Shown piece by piece: positions 22,118 through 35,188 of a stretch of DNA of 64,000 nucleotides. A program made the translations under genes and the position numbers. The stretch is from positions 3,436,501 through 3,500,500 of the forward strand of contig JAXDDX010000033.1 of the NCBI GenBank assembly GCA_034670405.1, in the 5' to 3' direction. The notes below the pieces were generated by a model. It ran no database searches. It had not been told where the DNA came from and worked only from the letters and a program-made list of their open reading frames with translations. Origin of the DNA: Hoplostethus atlanticus. Its lineage: Eukaryota > Chordata > Actinopteri > Trachichthyiformes > Trachichthyidae. The stretch's first letter is position 1, and the number at the start of each line of letters is the position of its first letter.

Positions 22118-22322
22118 CAGTGGTGTCCAATCACGTGCCACGGAGGGCCGACAGTCTGCAGGTTTTCACTCCAACCAAAGACTACAGCAGGGGATTTCAC
22201 TGGTTAACACACCTTCAACCAGAGAGGAGGGACTAACTAGTGAAACCACCTGCTGTAGTCTTTGGTTGGAGTGAAAACCTGCAGACTCTTGGCCCTCCGT
22301 GGAACATGATTGGACACCACTG
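22118..22322. mobile_element. hAT-type MITE with terminal inverted repeats and target duplication
   Basis: The 205-bp element starts CAGTGGTGTCCAATCA and ends TGATTGGACACCACTG, which are exact reverse complements. The inverted arms continue inward almost perfectly for about 90 bases (the CCACGGAGGGCC and GTTTTCACTCCAACC parts recur inverted). CAG...CTG ends with a TGTCCAA core are typical of hAT elements. Flanks read ATGTACTG on the left and ATTTACTG on the right, an 8-bp target duplication with one mismatch, as expected for hAT. No coding capacity, so it moved with transposase from elsewhere. Confidence 0.9.
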
Positions 22323-24964
22323 ATTTACTGCTTTAGTTCAAAACAGCAGTTTGATCACTTTCAGCTTCTTCTTCATGTGTTCTTAACTGGTACGAACACC
22401 AAAGAAGGTAGATTACAGAGCGCAGACACACCTTCTCGGTTAGAGGTTACCAGAAACTGCAGTCCGATAAACAAGATACTTGTGAATCTATGAGACTTTT
22501 GTTCGCTCGTAATTGTGAACTTAAATGAACCAAAATACAAAGAGGCAACACGGTGAACTGTTCCACTCTGGTTCAGACCCAAGATAACAAACTGAAGGTG
22601 TGATCTCACCCGTAAACCTCTTCTTTTACCTGTCGACTCCATCTCCCGTCCAGCTCTTAGATCCACCAGGGCGAAATCAATAAAGGATCACACCTGTCAT
22701 GTGGATTTCCCCCGGTCAGCCCTGTTTCACGGGGGGGGGAAAATCCTGCGTTTCTAATATTCTACAGCTTCAGCGTTCACGTCAAGGCAGCGGCTATGGA
22801 GTCAACTCGTGATTAACTAACCTACGTATCAAAGAGGCTGCGAGAGACGCTCTTAACGCAGAGAGGAGGGAGAATATCAGAGATGCTCTGTCTGCTGGCC
22901 TGTTGTAAAGCGAATCTATTTTTTATGAGAATACAATACTGGCAGCTCAATCAGCATGCACTGCAGCATGCGAGGAATGCAAGCTGCTGATCTCTGTGCT
23001 ATTTCTGCCTTTTTTTTGCCGTGTCTGAAGCTGACTTTCTAAAGCGACGCTGTCCTCAGGTCAGCGGCGGTATCGACTGAGTTTGCAGGCACATTAAATC
23101 TGAGATGTTGCTGCATCCACGTCGGACCGGATCATAACGTAGTTTTGAAACGTCAATGTGTTTTTATTTCACTGCAAGTCCATGTACAGTACTATGGAGG
23201 GTGTATGCATGTGTGTTTGTCTTTGTACAGCTGATATGTGTCACTTACTGTACTTACTGCTTTGAGTGTGTGTGTGTGTGTGGGATGTGTGTGTTTGCTT
23301 TTGCGTGGCAGGATTTTCTATTTCCAGTTGTCGGTGTGGGTGTTTTACTGCACGAGGCAAACCCAAAGAAATGGAAAGAAATGGAGCAGCGTTCCTCCCG
23401 TTAAATCAGACTTGATTTCCGTGATGGCTAGCAGTGTACCGAGGAACTTTCCTACTCTGTTGTGCTTCTAAGGAAGTCAATATATGTAGCTTTAATAGAC
23501 CCATTAAATTCAGTCTGTTTCATCTAAAGTAAGTGGTAAAATACTGCCGGGCCATACAGTGCACCAAAGAGTTGGTTGGTGAAAAGCAAATCCATGTCAT
23601 TTATTCCTAAAGACCTCCGCTGGATGCACACAGTTTGTTCTGGATACAGATGCTAATTGCATTTTAATGTGTCATTAAAAATAAACCCATAAATCAAATG
23701 GTAGCAGCGTAATTGGGGTTTAGAGATTTAATGGCCCCTTAGGAGGCATAATCCCGCTTTCAGAGGAGCGGGGAGTGCTGCACAGTGCTGGATTTCAGGG
23801 CAAACAGAGATAAATGGCCGGCTTTTCAGTGTGACCACAGTACGTCCGATGGGGAGCGACTCAGCGCCGAGGCCCCGCTTATGATTGAAACACCGCGGAG
23901 AGGGTCCGACTTCTGAACGCAGACAGATGGAGCGGTACCCGCTAGCGCACATCAGCTGAAGGCTCGGATCAAATGTGAACGCAATCTGTTAAACCAACAG
24001 GGCGTGTGCAGATTAAGGTCTGCTTAGCGCCACACAGGTTGTGAGTGTCTGCAAAAGATGGTTACACCACGTCAGATCGGCTAACCTGCACATCACTCTC
24101 AATAACTGTGGGGGGACGTGACTGGTTACCTGCAGCTGCCAATCAAAAATGAGGTGAGCTGATTGATCGGTTGTACAAATTCAACATTTTTACCCCAGAC
24201 GTTGAAGAGCGATGACTTCCACGTGTTGTCATTACTGCAGATTCACTGATTACCAAATTAACTTTTGAGTCTCTATTCAACTGTAATTGTTAACAAGAAC
24301 TTTTGCTTGCCAGAAGCAGAGAGTCCATGTTGTGATGGTTGTCGAGCAGCTTTAATCTAATCTGGACTACGGAATAATGCGTGTCAGCTATCGGCGGAAA
24401 GGTGCAAGATAAGCTGCTGAAGTCTTCCCGTCAGATGTAGCCGCCCCGATCTGTTGTTTTAACAGAATTAGGAGGATATGAAGCGGATTACCGTCGGAGC
24501 TGAACCAACACCGGTTAGGACCGGTGGACTGCGCTCAGAGGTTAGCATGCATTTTGCACCGTCGTCAAAGTGATGTGATGAGGAATGAAAGGCTTTTCTG
24601 TGCACACACGCTAAGACCTCGGGAGGAGGAATGCACCACGCTATTGAACTCTGCTGGAGACACAATAATTATGGGATGGACGTCTTACCATTCGCCCTGT
24701 GAATCAGGGATTAAAGAAATTCCAAACTGATTACATTTTGGCAAAAGAAACTTTTTCGCTGAAAACTTCACGTGGCTTTGGTGCCGTGTCAAACCAACCC
24801 TGTCATGCAACTGTTGAGTGATTTGTCATACGGTGATTATCCCGCAGGGGCGAAATGGAATTAAAGCTAATCTGACAACTAACGTCTGTTTTACAGAGGC
24901 ACCTGTAACTCTGCTAGCACTGACGGGAGACATGCACCCATAAAAGACTTGTTAGAAAACAGAT
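22323..24964. other. non-coding stretch
   Basis: No gene found. It contains copy 2 of the 82-bp duplicate and a short TG-rich patch near 23267-23295. Confidence 0.6.
24229..24310 (+). repeat. 82-bp duplicated segment, copy 2
   Basis: Same orientation as copy 1 at 19102-19183, one mismatch. Sequence similarity stops abruptly on both sides. Confidence 0.95.
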
Positions 24965-25520
24965 ATTGGTTGTTTAGTGGGGGATTTTTCTTATTACTGT
25001 TATTAACCTGAATAAGTGGCCAGAGATATTTCCAGCTGCTACAATGGAGTTTGATAGCAGAACATTTTCCAGTGGTATACATGAACGGTCAGGTTTTGGT
25101 GTCAAAAACCAAAGATTATTTTACATCGACGTTCAACAATCATACAGGGAGAAATCCATCATACAAGAGGCACCAACTTCTTCATCAACAGTAGCCGAGA
25201 TAGACCAGAATGCAATGCAGCCACAGCTTGCATCTTTGCAGGTCTGTCATTGGTTGGCGTGTGAAATACAACGCACTTTTCTGGTGGTTTCATGTCTTTT
25301 TCTCAACAAAAGTGATCGTCATGGCTCTCTTCACCTACATGCATATCGCACAAAGAACCTTCTTCCCTGAGGGTCGTCAAAAGGCATTCTGGGAAATGTA
25401 GGACATCACTAACTACTGCTAGTAGATGAGGCAAGTTGAGGGAAAGTGGGTACACCAAAAAAGTAAATTACAAAATAACTCCTGCCAACAGCTAGCTAGC
25501 AGGATTGGGGAGTATCTGAG
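24965..25520 (+). repeat. dispersed repeat family X, copy B
   Basis: Shares in order with copies A and C: GATATTTCCAGC, CAATGGAGTTTGATAGC (CAGTGCAGTTCGATAGC in C), TTTTGGTGTC, CAACAATCATACA, AAATCCATCA, ACAGTAGCC and, further on, ATCACTAACT and AATAACTCCTG. It also shares ATAGACCAGAATGCA with copy A, which C lacks. The internal 25230-25400 part is not matched by copy C and may be an insertion or divergence. Confidence 0.65.
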
Positions 25521-27765
25521 TGCATGTAACAGGATTACACTAATCTAATTACAAAAATGAATCAATGTAAGGTTATGAAACATCGGTTGATAGTGGTTGT
25601 AGATGGAGATTCAAAATCTAGCCTTTAAACTGGAATAAAATGTTGGTTTAACTGCATATTGTATGGATTTAGGAAAGAAAAGCAACCAAAAGTAATCAGA
25701 TTACATCGTTTCAGTGGATTACATGATTGAGTAATATCATTCTAAGAAGGTGTTTCAGTGTTCTGGTACAGATTATGTTGTGAAACTTTGAGAGTATGTG
25801 GGTGTTTTAATTTGTAGTACTACTTTGTTTCCACGTGTTCAGATTAACTCAACAACAGCACAACGTAACGAAGAACATCCTGGTGTCACGATCAATAACT
25901 GGAGAGTTTATGGAGGCTGGGTGAATGAAAAGGACTCAGTCTGTGACAGGAAGTAGGGATGGAGTAATTCACACAGAACGGACCTGTAATGTCTGGATGT
26001 AATTTCCTCTTATCCTCTTGGTTATATAAGCTGTAAGCAGGAGCAGAAACAAGGAGGAAGCAGCTAGCATGGCATGGGGGGGTGGGGGAGAGAGAGCGAG
26101 AGGGGAGAGAGAGAGACGGAGTGTGTTTTAAAATTCTAGTCATTTTTGTTGTCATTCCACAGCAATGTGTCATTGTCAAATGCTTTATCTGTCAGCTGCT
26201 CTCTTGCCCACAGACAGCCCTGGGCCCTGTGGGAGACTTCACGGTGGCTTTTTTTCCCTTCCCCACGTCTGCCGGTGGCAGGTGTGGAGTCATCACAACT
26301 CTATTAGCTCCACCATGGCAATAAAAGCACATTAACCTGCTACTCTGGGAGCCCTGCTCATTACCCTGGTGGGGCTGTGGGCTGCTGGGTAGACGGGGAC
26401 CGGACCGGGCCCGATACAGGGAGGGGTCGCACCGGAGAAAGCATCAAACACTCTGCTGGAGTTAGATCACACTCCACTCTGGGGCTCGCAAGGCTGCCTG
26501 AGAAAAAGATGAATCCCCCCCTCCTCCTCCCCTCCATTACCATCTCTCAACAAAAGACAAGCATAATAGCGAGCCCCGTAGCACACTTGGCCCTCTCTGC
26601 AGCCATCATGGCAGGCATTTCCATTCGCACCCACGATAAAGAGGCCTATTGGTGGCGGTCTGGGCTGACTGGCTCACCGCGGGGGGGCTTCACCACCTTT
26701 CCTCGCCCGTCCTCACTAATCCCAGGCTTGACAACCGGAGCGGGCCAATCAGAAGACGCCTCGCAGGCCCCTCAGATCCACCCAGGTCAGGGATAATTAG
26801 CCTGTAGATTTCTCTTTCACCCGCCGTCTGAGCGTCTCTGAGAACAGGCCGGGTCGTGAGAGACTGGTTCGCCGGGCTACAATGAAACGGCGGCGGTGCA
26901 TAAAGCTGGGGGGTCAGGCTCCTGTGGCCCCAGCATCCCCGGCCCCTCCAGGGGGGACCGAAACGCCGGGCCCCCTTCTTGTCTCATGTGGATCATTTCC
27001 GTCTGTCGCCTCCAGATTCAGAGAGAATTAAAAGCTCGTTCTATTTCAGTGCAGTTTAACCTATATCTGTGTACGGTATTGTCTTACCGCCCCGATTCTG
27101 TCTCATTAATTGTTTTGAAAAAGCTGATTTTCAAAAGTATTTACTCTGGCAGACATCCAGAAACTACAGAGTTTTTTTTTTTTTTTTGTAGATGTACAAA
27201 TCCTGACGCTCTGTAAAGTAAAACGGTCCGTAACCAAACAAGTCACTTCTAATAACTGTATCGTCTCATCTTCCGAGCGGCCCTGAGGAATAAGGAAACC
27301 TACAGATGGATGCAATATCTATTCATGTTTTATTGCTTTCATGAGGCCGGCGTTTTATAACCCTCGGGGAAATGTTTTTTTTTTGTTTTTTTCTTTAATA
27401 ATTTTACGAGTTATCATTGGAAAAAACATTTACAACGATAATTACACCAGAGCGCCGTAGTACGACTACAATGCGCCCCGCAGATGATTCAGGAGCTGGA
27501 GGCAAAGCAGCGCTGGGAAGAAGGTTATTGGAGGAGCATAACCAGCGCAGATATCGCCCCTCACTTCATTCCCCCACCCGGTGAAGAATCGCATTAAGGT
27601 GGCGGAGTGCTGTTTTATTGCTTTTAGCTTTTCAATTAGGCCGGATAATTTGTGTCCACCTCTTTTTAGATTAGATTTTAAATGAGAAACATGTTGTGCC
27701 ATTAATTATCACAATTCTTATTTTGTGGACAAAACCTCTTTAACTGGCCGGCTAAAGAGAGACAG

Positions 27766-27769
<4 letters not shown>

Positions 27770-27802
<33 letters not shown>
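27770..27802 (+). repeat. (GA)n microsatellite
   Basis: About 16 uninterrupted GA units. Confidence 0.95.
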
Positions 27803-27809
<7 letters not shown>

Positions 27810-30467
27810 GCAAGATCTCTCCGGTCCCTGCCTGGCTAATGTGACGAGCAGCACAGGGGGCTTCTGGGTAGTGGACAGGCCAAGTGATTAGCTCGGTAAT
27901 AGCGAGAAGGGCTGTGACAGTGACGGTACCGACGCCCCATCAGGCCCTTCAAAGAGCACGCTGTCATCATCCTACCTGACACCCTGACACTTTCCATGCT
28001 GTGTGTTGTGTGATGCGAGGTGATGTTGAACGAATGTTGGGAGGATACAGAAGATGCTCCTTCCTTCCTCCTCCGTCCGGCCCTCCCTCCTCCCCACCCC
28101 AGCCGAGGAGCTAGCACTTCATTCCTACACTCGGCTCTGAAAGTGGGTCAGGCCGTTGCTGCGGTTGTCTCCGGCATCGCTGCTGCCTCTGGATCTGCGT
28201 GCAGCGGGATGTGCTTCTGCAGCGAGATAGCGAGGCACTGCGGTCTCATACATACATACATATATCTATATATATGTGTACATACATGCATACATACCTT
28301 CTCTCATATATCTATATTCTGTATGCGTCGTATTCCTCTGGAGTCCTCGGGTGCTTAACGTGCAATAAGGACCCCGCTGGCTGAACTGAAATCAGATTAC
28401 TTTGCTCTCTCGGGGCCGCCTGCATGTGTCTCTCACATTAAAGGCTTTTATTCTGGAGGCGACTTCTGCAGGAGGAGAGGGACGGTGGGAAGCGAAGCCG
28501 GAGCTTGTAAAGAGGCGGCGGTCCGTTCGCTCCCGAGGAAGTGACTCACTCGATGTTTTGGGGGTTTTGACAGGCAAGATGCGACGACGGTGAGCCTCCA
28601 GAGGTGACCGGCTGCCTGCATGCATGCGGCATGCAGATGCAGACGAGGACACGCTTTACTGCGGGAGTCTGTTTGTGCTACTTGCTCGTACATGCGTAAT
28701 GTGACTCCACTGAAAACGCATCGCAGTAAATCTTTTCCAGTTTGTATGAATGTAACTAAAAGTCTATTAGGAGAGACCTCTTTCCTTTAAGAGTATAAAT
28801 CATTACTCTGTTATATTAGCTAACAGAAGAGGCTCTATTTTCGATGTGCTGCAGCCGTCTGCACAGGAAGCAGGCCCTCTGGGGATGGGTTTTATCTCAG
28901 ATCTCAGCAATTACAGCACACTGACCTAATTGTAACCTAACTGTTTTCCACCCAAAGCTTTTTGAACATTTCCTCCGTTGTCTTTTGAAGTGGTAGGATC
29001 TGTTCAGAAAGGTAAATGTTTTTCTAGCCTGTATTCCTGTTTCATATCTTTTTCCCCTTCACTATCGCGGTTTCCCCGTTTATTTGGCTGCAGTGGATTC
29101 TGCAGGCCGGAGTCGAGCCTCGGGTTCAACGACTCTCCTGCTGCAGACGGGAGTTCATGACACCAGTGTAATCTTTGGCAAATGGCATCTGCTTTCCTAA
29201 GGTGGTGTTTTAATTGCTGAGACGTTCAGGCTGATACTTCCCGGCTGCTTGTCTTTTTCTTTTTTTTTCTCATGACCCGCGGATGAAGAGGTCCCCGAGA
29301 CACATTTGTTGAACCTGACCTGCAAAAAGCTGCTTCAGCAAACAACAAACCGCCGGGCCACACCGCCGGTGATGGAGAACGTAGCGCAATTGAATCTGAA
29401 TGACACTTTAACGACCCCCCCTTTCCTCTCATCAGGAACTCAAAGCAATTTAATCCATGTTTTGTAGCTTTTGTAATTTGACTTCCACTCAAACACCCCA
29501 AGATAGTTGTAATTACTGACGATAATTGAGTTTGTGTCGACGTGAAACACAGCTAGGGCTGGACGGGACCGGGAGGAGGGAGGATTCGTTGAGCTAGTTT
29601 GGCAGAATGACAGTGATCCAAAGATGCTAAGACAACAAGTTGCGGCTACCTATTTAAATGTTTGGTGAAATGAAATGAAATGTGACACGGCGAGAGGAAA
29701 AAGGGTGAGCGGACCCCACCGCCTCACCCCGGGGGTGGGAGTAATTAACTTGTGTATGACAGAAACGCAATTAACACAGGGCCGCGTTTATGATAGAACC
29801 GCTGCGTTGAGGCGCCGTGGTTTCCATCGCCGGCTCGTCGTTTCAGCCGTCAGGTTTTCTGATCAGAAACGTTTACCCCTGTATGGCGAGGAGCGTAGCC
29901 CCGACGGCGGCCATGCCTGCAAGAGTTATTGGCTTTGGAGTGATATTTGTCTTTGATAGTTACAGCAAAACCTGTGGCCAAAAAAATAACTCATCGCCGA
30001 AGATTACGGGGCGAAATCACAACAAACTAGAGCCTGAAGACCAGGGAGCATGTGATCAGATGATTGCTGGTTTGATTCCTGTGGATCAGGTGGTGTAATC
30101 TGGGAAGTGGATGAGTTCCTCCCCCCCCCCGCGTCCATGTGCCCTCTAACAAGACGATGAGCTCCCAAAAATGAAAACGGTGAAACAGGGGAAAGCATGA
30201 AAGTGTGGCAATACCGGGCAGCTCCCTGGTGGAAATGTGTATTAGAAAGCAAAGTGTTGTTGTGGGGGGAAAAAAAAAAAAAGTTTGTGCTCAGCAAACC
30301 TAGCCTGTGTAAATACAGGTGGAAAAAAAACAACAAAAAAAAACAATGTTGGACCACTGTGTCTGGCCTTGTCATTGTTTACAGCTACATTTACAGTGTG
30401 TTTGAAAGGCTCTGCTCTGCTGCAACACTGGCATCTCTTGGATCGCTGCCTGGACTGCAGGCTCGGG

Positions 30468-30503
30468 GAGGAAGGAAGAAGGAAGGAAGGAAGGAAGGAA
30501 GGA
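30468..30503 (+). repeat. (GGAA)n microsatellite
   Basis: About nine GGAA units with one interruption. GGAA is also the core of ETS-factor sites, so such arrays can act as enhancers in some contexts. Confidence 0.95.
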
Positions 30504-33500
30504 ACTGGGCTTGCACCTGGGTCTACGGATAGCAGGAGGCCGCCGGGCCGAGGCTTTGGCTGACCACTGCGCCGGTTCCCGATGCCCTCTGGAGTTGTCC
30601 AGCTGTGCAAATGATCTTTTCGGAGCGAGAGTAACACCAGTCGGGGGCCAAATCACACATAGGAACCCGACCACACCGCTTGTGCTCTTTGTATTTATTT
30701 TCAGGCTTTGTCACGGCCAGTTTCCTTTTGCCATGTGACTTGTGTGTTGCCGCAAACCGCCTCCCGCCGAGCCATCTGCCGCCCCCTTGGCCAGCTGGAG
30801 GGAGGGCCGCCGCCATGGGCTTGGGGGTCCCAACCTTTGTTGCATCCCCGTTGGACCCGTGCAGGGCTTTCGGCAGCAACCCCGGTAAACAAAACAGAAG
30901 GCAGCGGCTCCATTTTTTCCCCTCCACATTATTGCAGTTATTTCCCCCCGGCACACATCTTCTATATCGGCAAAACCTTTGAGATACTTTTGTGCGGTCC
31001 ACGAGGGCCAAGAAGTCTTTGGGCCTGTCATATTTAGTCCATATCCCGCGGGGGCTGATATTTTTGCCGTGTGCTTCCTCGGTGTATGGTATTAATCCTC
31101 ATTAGGATGTAGTGAGGCTCTCATTGACTGCTCCGAGGTCTTTGAACCTGGGGGGGATGCCTCCTCCTCTTCAGAGTGGTGAAGAGCAGCCCAGTTCTGT
31201 CTAGGGGACTAGCCAAACCAAAGGAGAGGGAAGGGGGAGTGGAGGATATTGGAAACACACTGTTACAGTGGGCGTGTGATTGATGGAGGACTTTTAGAAA
31301 ACAATCCACTTAGTTGCCGCCGTTCTCTGTTCTTGTCCGAGAACAAAGAGGGAATTAGCGTACCAATTCCACTCTCAATACCATCCAGCTGCATCACTTG
31401 ACTTATGTAGCGTCTTAGCAGGCTGACAGCGTTTCATTTTCCGTTCTCGGGGGTTCATCTGTCTAATATTTAGGCTTTTATTTTGTTGAAACTTTTCCAA
31501 AATGTGTCTTGGCACAGGAGCTTTCTTTACGACCGAGGACGTCGTGGCAATTAGGGTGCAGCGAATCTTTCTGACTCCATCGCAGTGTAAAACATGTGCA
31601 GAGTGTGTTTGTAAAGCAAAATACATGCAGACAAACAACATTTCACTGGGCAGAGTTTTTATCCAACAGATGACGACAAAAAAAAATAAAAAATACTTGG
31701 AATGCACCATATTAGAGCGATCCAGCCGCTGGTTGTTTTTGTGTTATGAAGTTAAATGGGATATGGAGATTTTTCTAAATGAAAGGTGACACCAGTCTAT
31801 AATGAGCTAGAGGTGATGAGTCATAAATAACTGCCACAGTGTCCAATTTCCCAAACAAGGTTATACCGGTGCGTTGTGTGCGATGTGATGGCTGGCCTTT
31901 ATTTCAAGCCGGCGCATGACTGATATGCATGGCTTACTTTTGTAATTGTCTTGGTGCGTTGGACCCAAAGACGGACATAGCAATCTCTTCAGCCTAGTAA
32001 TGTAGCATGTGCTAAAATGGCTTCAAAAGTGAATTATCACTTTGCTCCCTGGCACAGGCACTCAGCCGCCTCTGGAGATGAACATCACAGTCGGTTTGCC
32101 ACGGATGCATCACGTAAGATACAAAATGGTATAATCACACCACGTCTAGGCGTTTACTCCAGCAGCGTATGGGGGGGGTCCTGGTGGTCAGAGTGGCCAT
32201 CCCATCACTAAAAGGTCACGCTGACCCCTCGGGGGAAATATGAACATGCACTTCCTAATTACACAGTGTGCAGTACGGGAATTGGAAACCCTCTAAATAC
32301 CAATATGTGGTTCATTTGATTCATTCACTCATTCACTCACACTTTAAAGGGGCGTTGAGTCATTTATAACCAGTTTAACCAGAGTGTCTTGCAGCCGCCC
32401 TCGCCCCTCCAGTCCCCTTGGATGACGGTGGCCTGTAATTGACACAAACAAGCTAGCAAGTAAGCTAGCTAGTTGGAGCAGAGACCCATTAGAAAGATCT
32501 AGTGAAGAGCATTAATACTGCTATGGGGCCGGACAAATGTTCTCTGAATTTTCTCTGCAGACCTTAAAGACAAAAATAAAAGTTGTGATTTTTTTTGCGA
32601 AGTGACGAATTCAGATTTCATCACGACTTCCGTCTGGGAACCAAAATAAACCAACGCTTTTTTAATAACCAGGACGAATCGCCTGTCCTGTTCTTTCCTC
32701 CCATACAACACAGCCTGGTTTTGAAGTGTGGTGTCAGATGGGTCCCATGTTCTGATTTAATATGTCTGTGAAGTCAAGCGGGGCACATTTTATGATCAGT
32801 AATCCTGTTATTTGTGCATCTTTTTTTTCAGGCCAGTTGAATGTTTGAACTTTCAATAGCTGCTTATTGGTTTCATGGATTAGCACTTAAAAGGATTTAC
32901 CACAATATGTCCAGTTTTAGCTTTGATTTGAACGCCAGGGATGGTTTGGGGGATTTCACCATTATACTAAAATTGTGGAACATTTTTCAAGTACGTCAGT
33001 TCTGTTTTGCTACTCCTGGTTTGTGATCTAATGTCTTGGGAATCCCGTTTCTATTGAATTAATACTGTCTGTTGAACATTTGCGCATTGGATGACTTTCT
33101 TTTTTTTTTTTTGGCTCCTTCTTTACTATTCCGCGAGGTCGAACAATGCTCTGACAGACATACTCGCACAGCCAGCCACCAATCAACACTCAGGGTGAGC
33201 TGGGGCCGCTTCCTGAAAGAAATGACCCCATATGATGGACGTATAGCAGGTATTTATTAAATAATAACCCAGGCATTCCTCAGAGTCAGACACCGATAGG
33301 AAAATGTGTCAATCATGATCTAATCAATAGGGTTGAAGCCCTGCATTCTAATCAGCGCTTATTTCCTACGACTGCAACCTCCCAGCTCAAACCTAAACAT
33401 TGGACTGACCTTGGATAGGTTCCTATATGAATTACTTTAGCAGGAAAATATCAGTGCATCTATATCCTGCGTGCATTGCAGCGCTCCAGGCTACCCGTGA

Positions 33501-33879
33501 ATACTGACATGCCGAGTGTTAATATCGTATTACCCACAATGCAGCAGACGCAGTTGTTTTTGGATCAGTGCTGCAAACTGCCAGTGATTTATTTGTATTA
33601 CAGAACGGTATTGCACGTAAACAATAACACTGTTAGTTTTAATAAAATCTCCCTAATAGAGAATACGCTCACAGAGGGGTATGTATACGAGTTTGTCCTG
33701 ACATTGTTTTGTTGACCCTCATGAGCCCATTATGTATTAGGGAGATTTTACTAGTACTACTGCAGTATTATGATGTACTTACAATACGTTCCCCATAAGT
33801 TAAAACACATGGATTGTTTCATTTTTTCATTTTCTAAGCTTCTCTATTGATCTGGCTAATCAGTCGCCTTGAACAAATG

Positions 33880-34080
33880 AGAGAAATTAATCTGATTTGA
33901 GGGGAAGCGATGCTCTGAAATAGATTTTTTCATGAGGACTCTGAGAAACCCAGCCCTTTTGCACTTCACCCGTTAATATTTTCGATCTGTGATTCCATTG
34001 TGCTCGGTGGATTTCCTGCCTGATCTGTCACACACTGACAATTAGTGACAATTAGAGAGCCCGGCTGTAATTAGACTGTC
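33880..34080. promoter_or_regulatory. candidate regulatory element rich in homeodomain-type sites
   Basis: Unique sequence with many ATTA cores: AAATTAATCTG, GTTAATATT, a tandem TGACAATTAG pair at 34036-34055 and TGTAATTAG at 34066-34074. Such clusters are frequent in vertebrate developmental enhancers. There is no conservation evidence in hand, so this is a suggestion only. Confidence 0.25.
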
Positions 34081-34385
34081 AGAAAGCATGTAGTCAAATG
34101 AAGCGGTATCCAGTGTTTGCCGAGTGACAGGCTCTGGTATGATTTTCCAGCGGTTTGACACGGCGTCGGCAGCACCAGCCCTCCTGGGAGGGTTGGAGAC
34201 TGGACCTCGACCGGGGCTCTCGCTGTGTGTGACTGTCTAGTTGTCTGCCGGAGCTCAGGCGCTCAGGGACCGACTTGGAAAGCTCAAGCTCTGTGACTGA
34301 TGAAATTATATGTTGAAATGTACGCTTTACCCGTCGGCCACCCTGCCAAAGCTCAGAAACTGCCACCCCCGACCCACCCACACAA

Positions 34386-34404
34386 ACACACACACACACA
34401 CACA
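34386..34404 (+). repeat. (CA)n microsatellite
   Basis: About nine CA units, preceded by imperfect CACAAACACA. Confidence 0.9.
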
Positions 34405-35142
34405 GTTCAGATGATGCTTTTGCTGAATGAGCTGCTTTCAACAAGGATGGAAGTAACACATTATTTACTCTACTCTCACAGTAGAGTATTTTTTGAAGTT
34501 ACTGTATTTTGCTACATTTAAACTGCATCCATTGCAGAGTAGAAATTGGCTCTCCATAAGCAGAAACTGGTCAATCGTAAAATTGCATCAAACCTGCGCA
34601 AGCAATGTGGAGGAAACGTTAAGTTAACTAACATTAAACACATTAAACACATTTGTCCATGATAGTAGCCTAGTTAGCATTAGCCAAGAAGCTTCCATCC
34701 AGTATTATTGGTTTGAGTTAGCCTGGTTGGGTAGCTAGTTCGCTAGCCTTTAGCTGCTAGCTAGCTTTGTAGTAGCTGTAGTAGTGTTATTGGATAATGG
34801 GGATGGACATTTTCCATTTTTTTAATCACAGATTTAATAATTGTACACATTTAATTTGTTAGTTTTAGAACACTCAATATAGAAAATAAAACATATATAA
34901 CTTTGTCCTGTTGTCTGTTTTGCCTGCACGGGAAATATCAGATGTCTGTTTTAATCTAAAGTAACAGATTTCTACAACAGTAATTTTACTTCTACTAAAG
35001 TAAAAATTACAGCAAAGTTAACAGCTAGCACTTCTAGTCAAGCAGGATATGTTGCTTTGATTGAGACCTTTTATTAAATATGAGCCACTCCAATTTTTTT
35101 CTGCAGGCACTATGTCGTTATTAAATGCCAATTTATTTGGCA

Positions 35143-35188
35143 TTCAGTCAGTCCGTTCAACAGTCAGTCCGTTCAACAGTCAGTCCAT
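35143..35188 (+). repeat. 16-bp tandem repeat
   Basis: CAGTCAGTCCGTTCAA repeated just under three times, the last copy diverging. Confidence 0.85.

Noticed and set aside
23267-23295. CRISPR-like or regulatory repeat in a TG-rich patch
   Set aside because: It is a short interrupted TG microsatellite; CRISPR arrays do not occur in vertebrate nuclear DNA and no repeat-spacer pattern is present anywhere in the window.
30004-31310. Dense overlapping ORFs up to 162 codons on both strands, as if a gene were present
   Set aside because: The block is GC-richer, which lowers stop frequency in all frames; frames overlap on both strands and include simple repeats (GGAA, poly-A, poly-C), with no domains.
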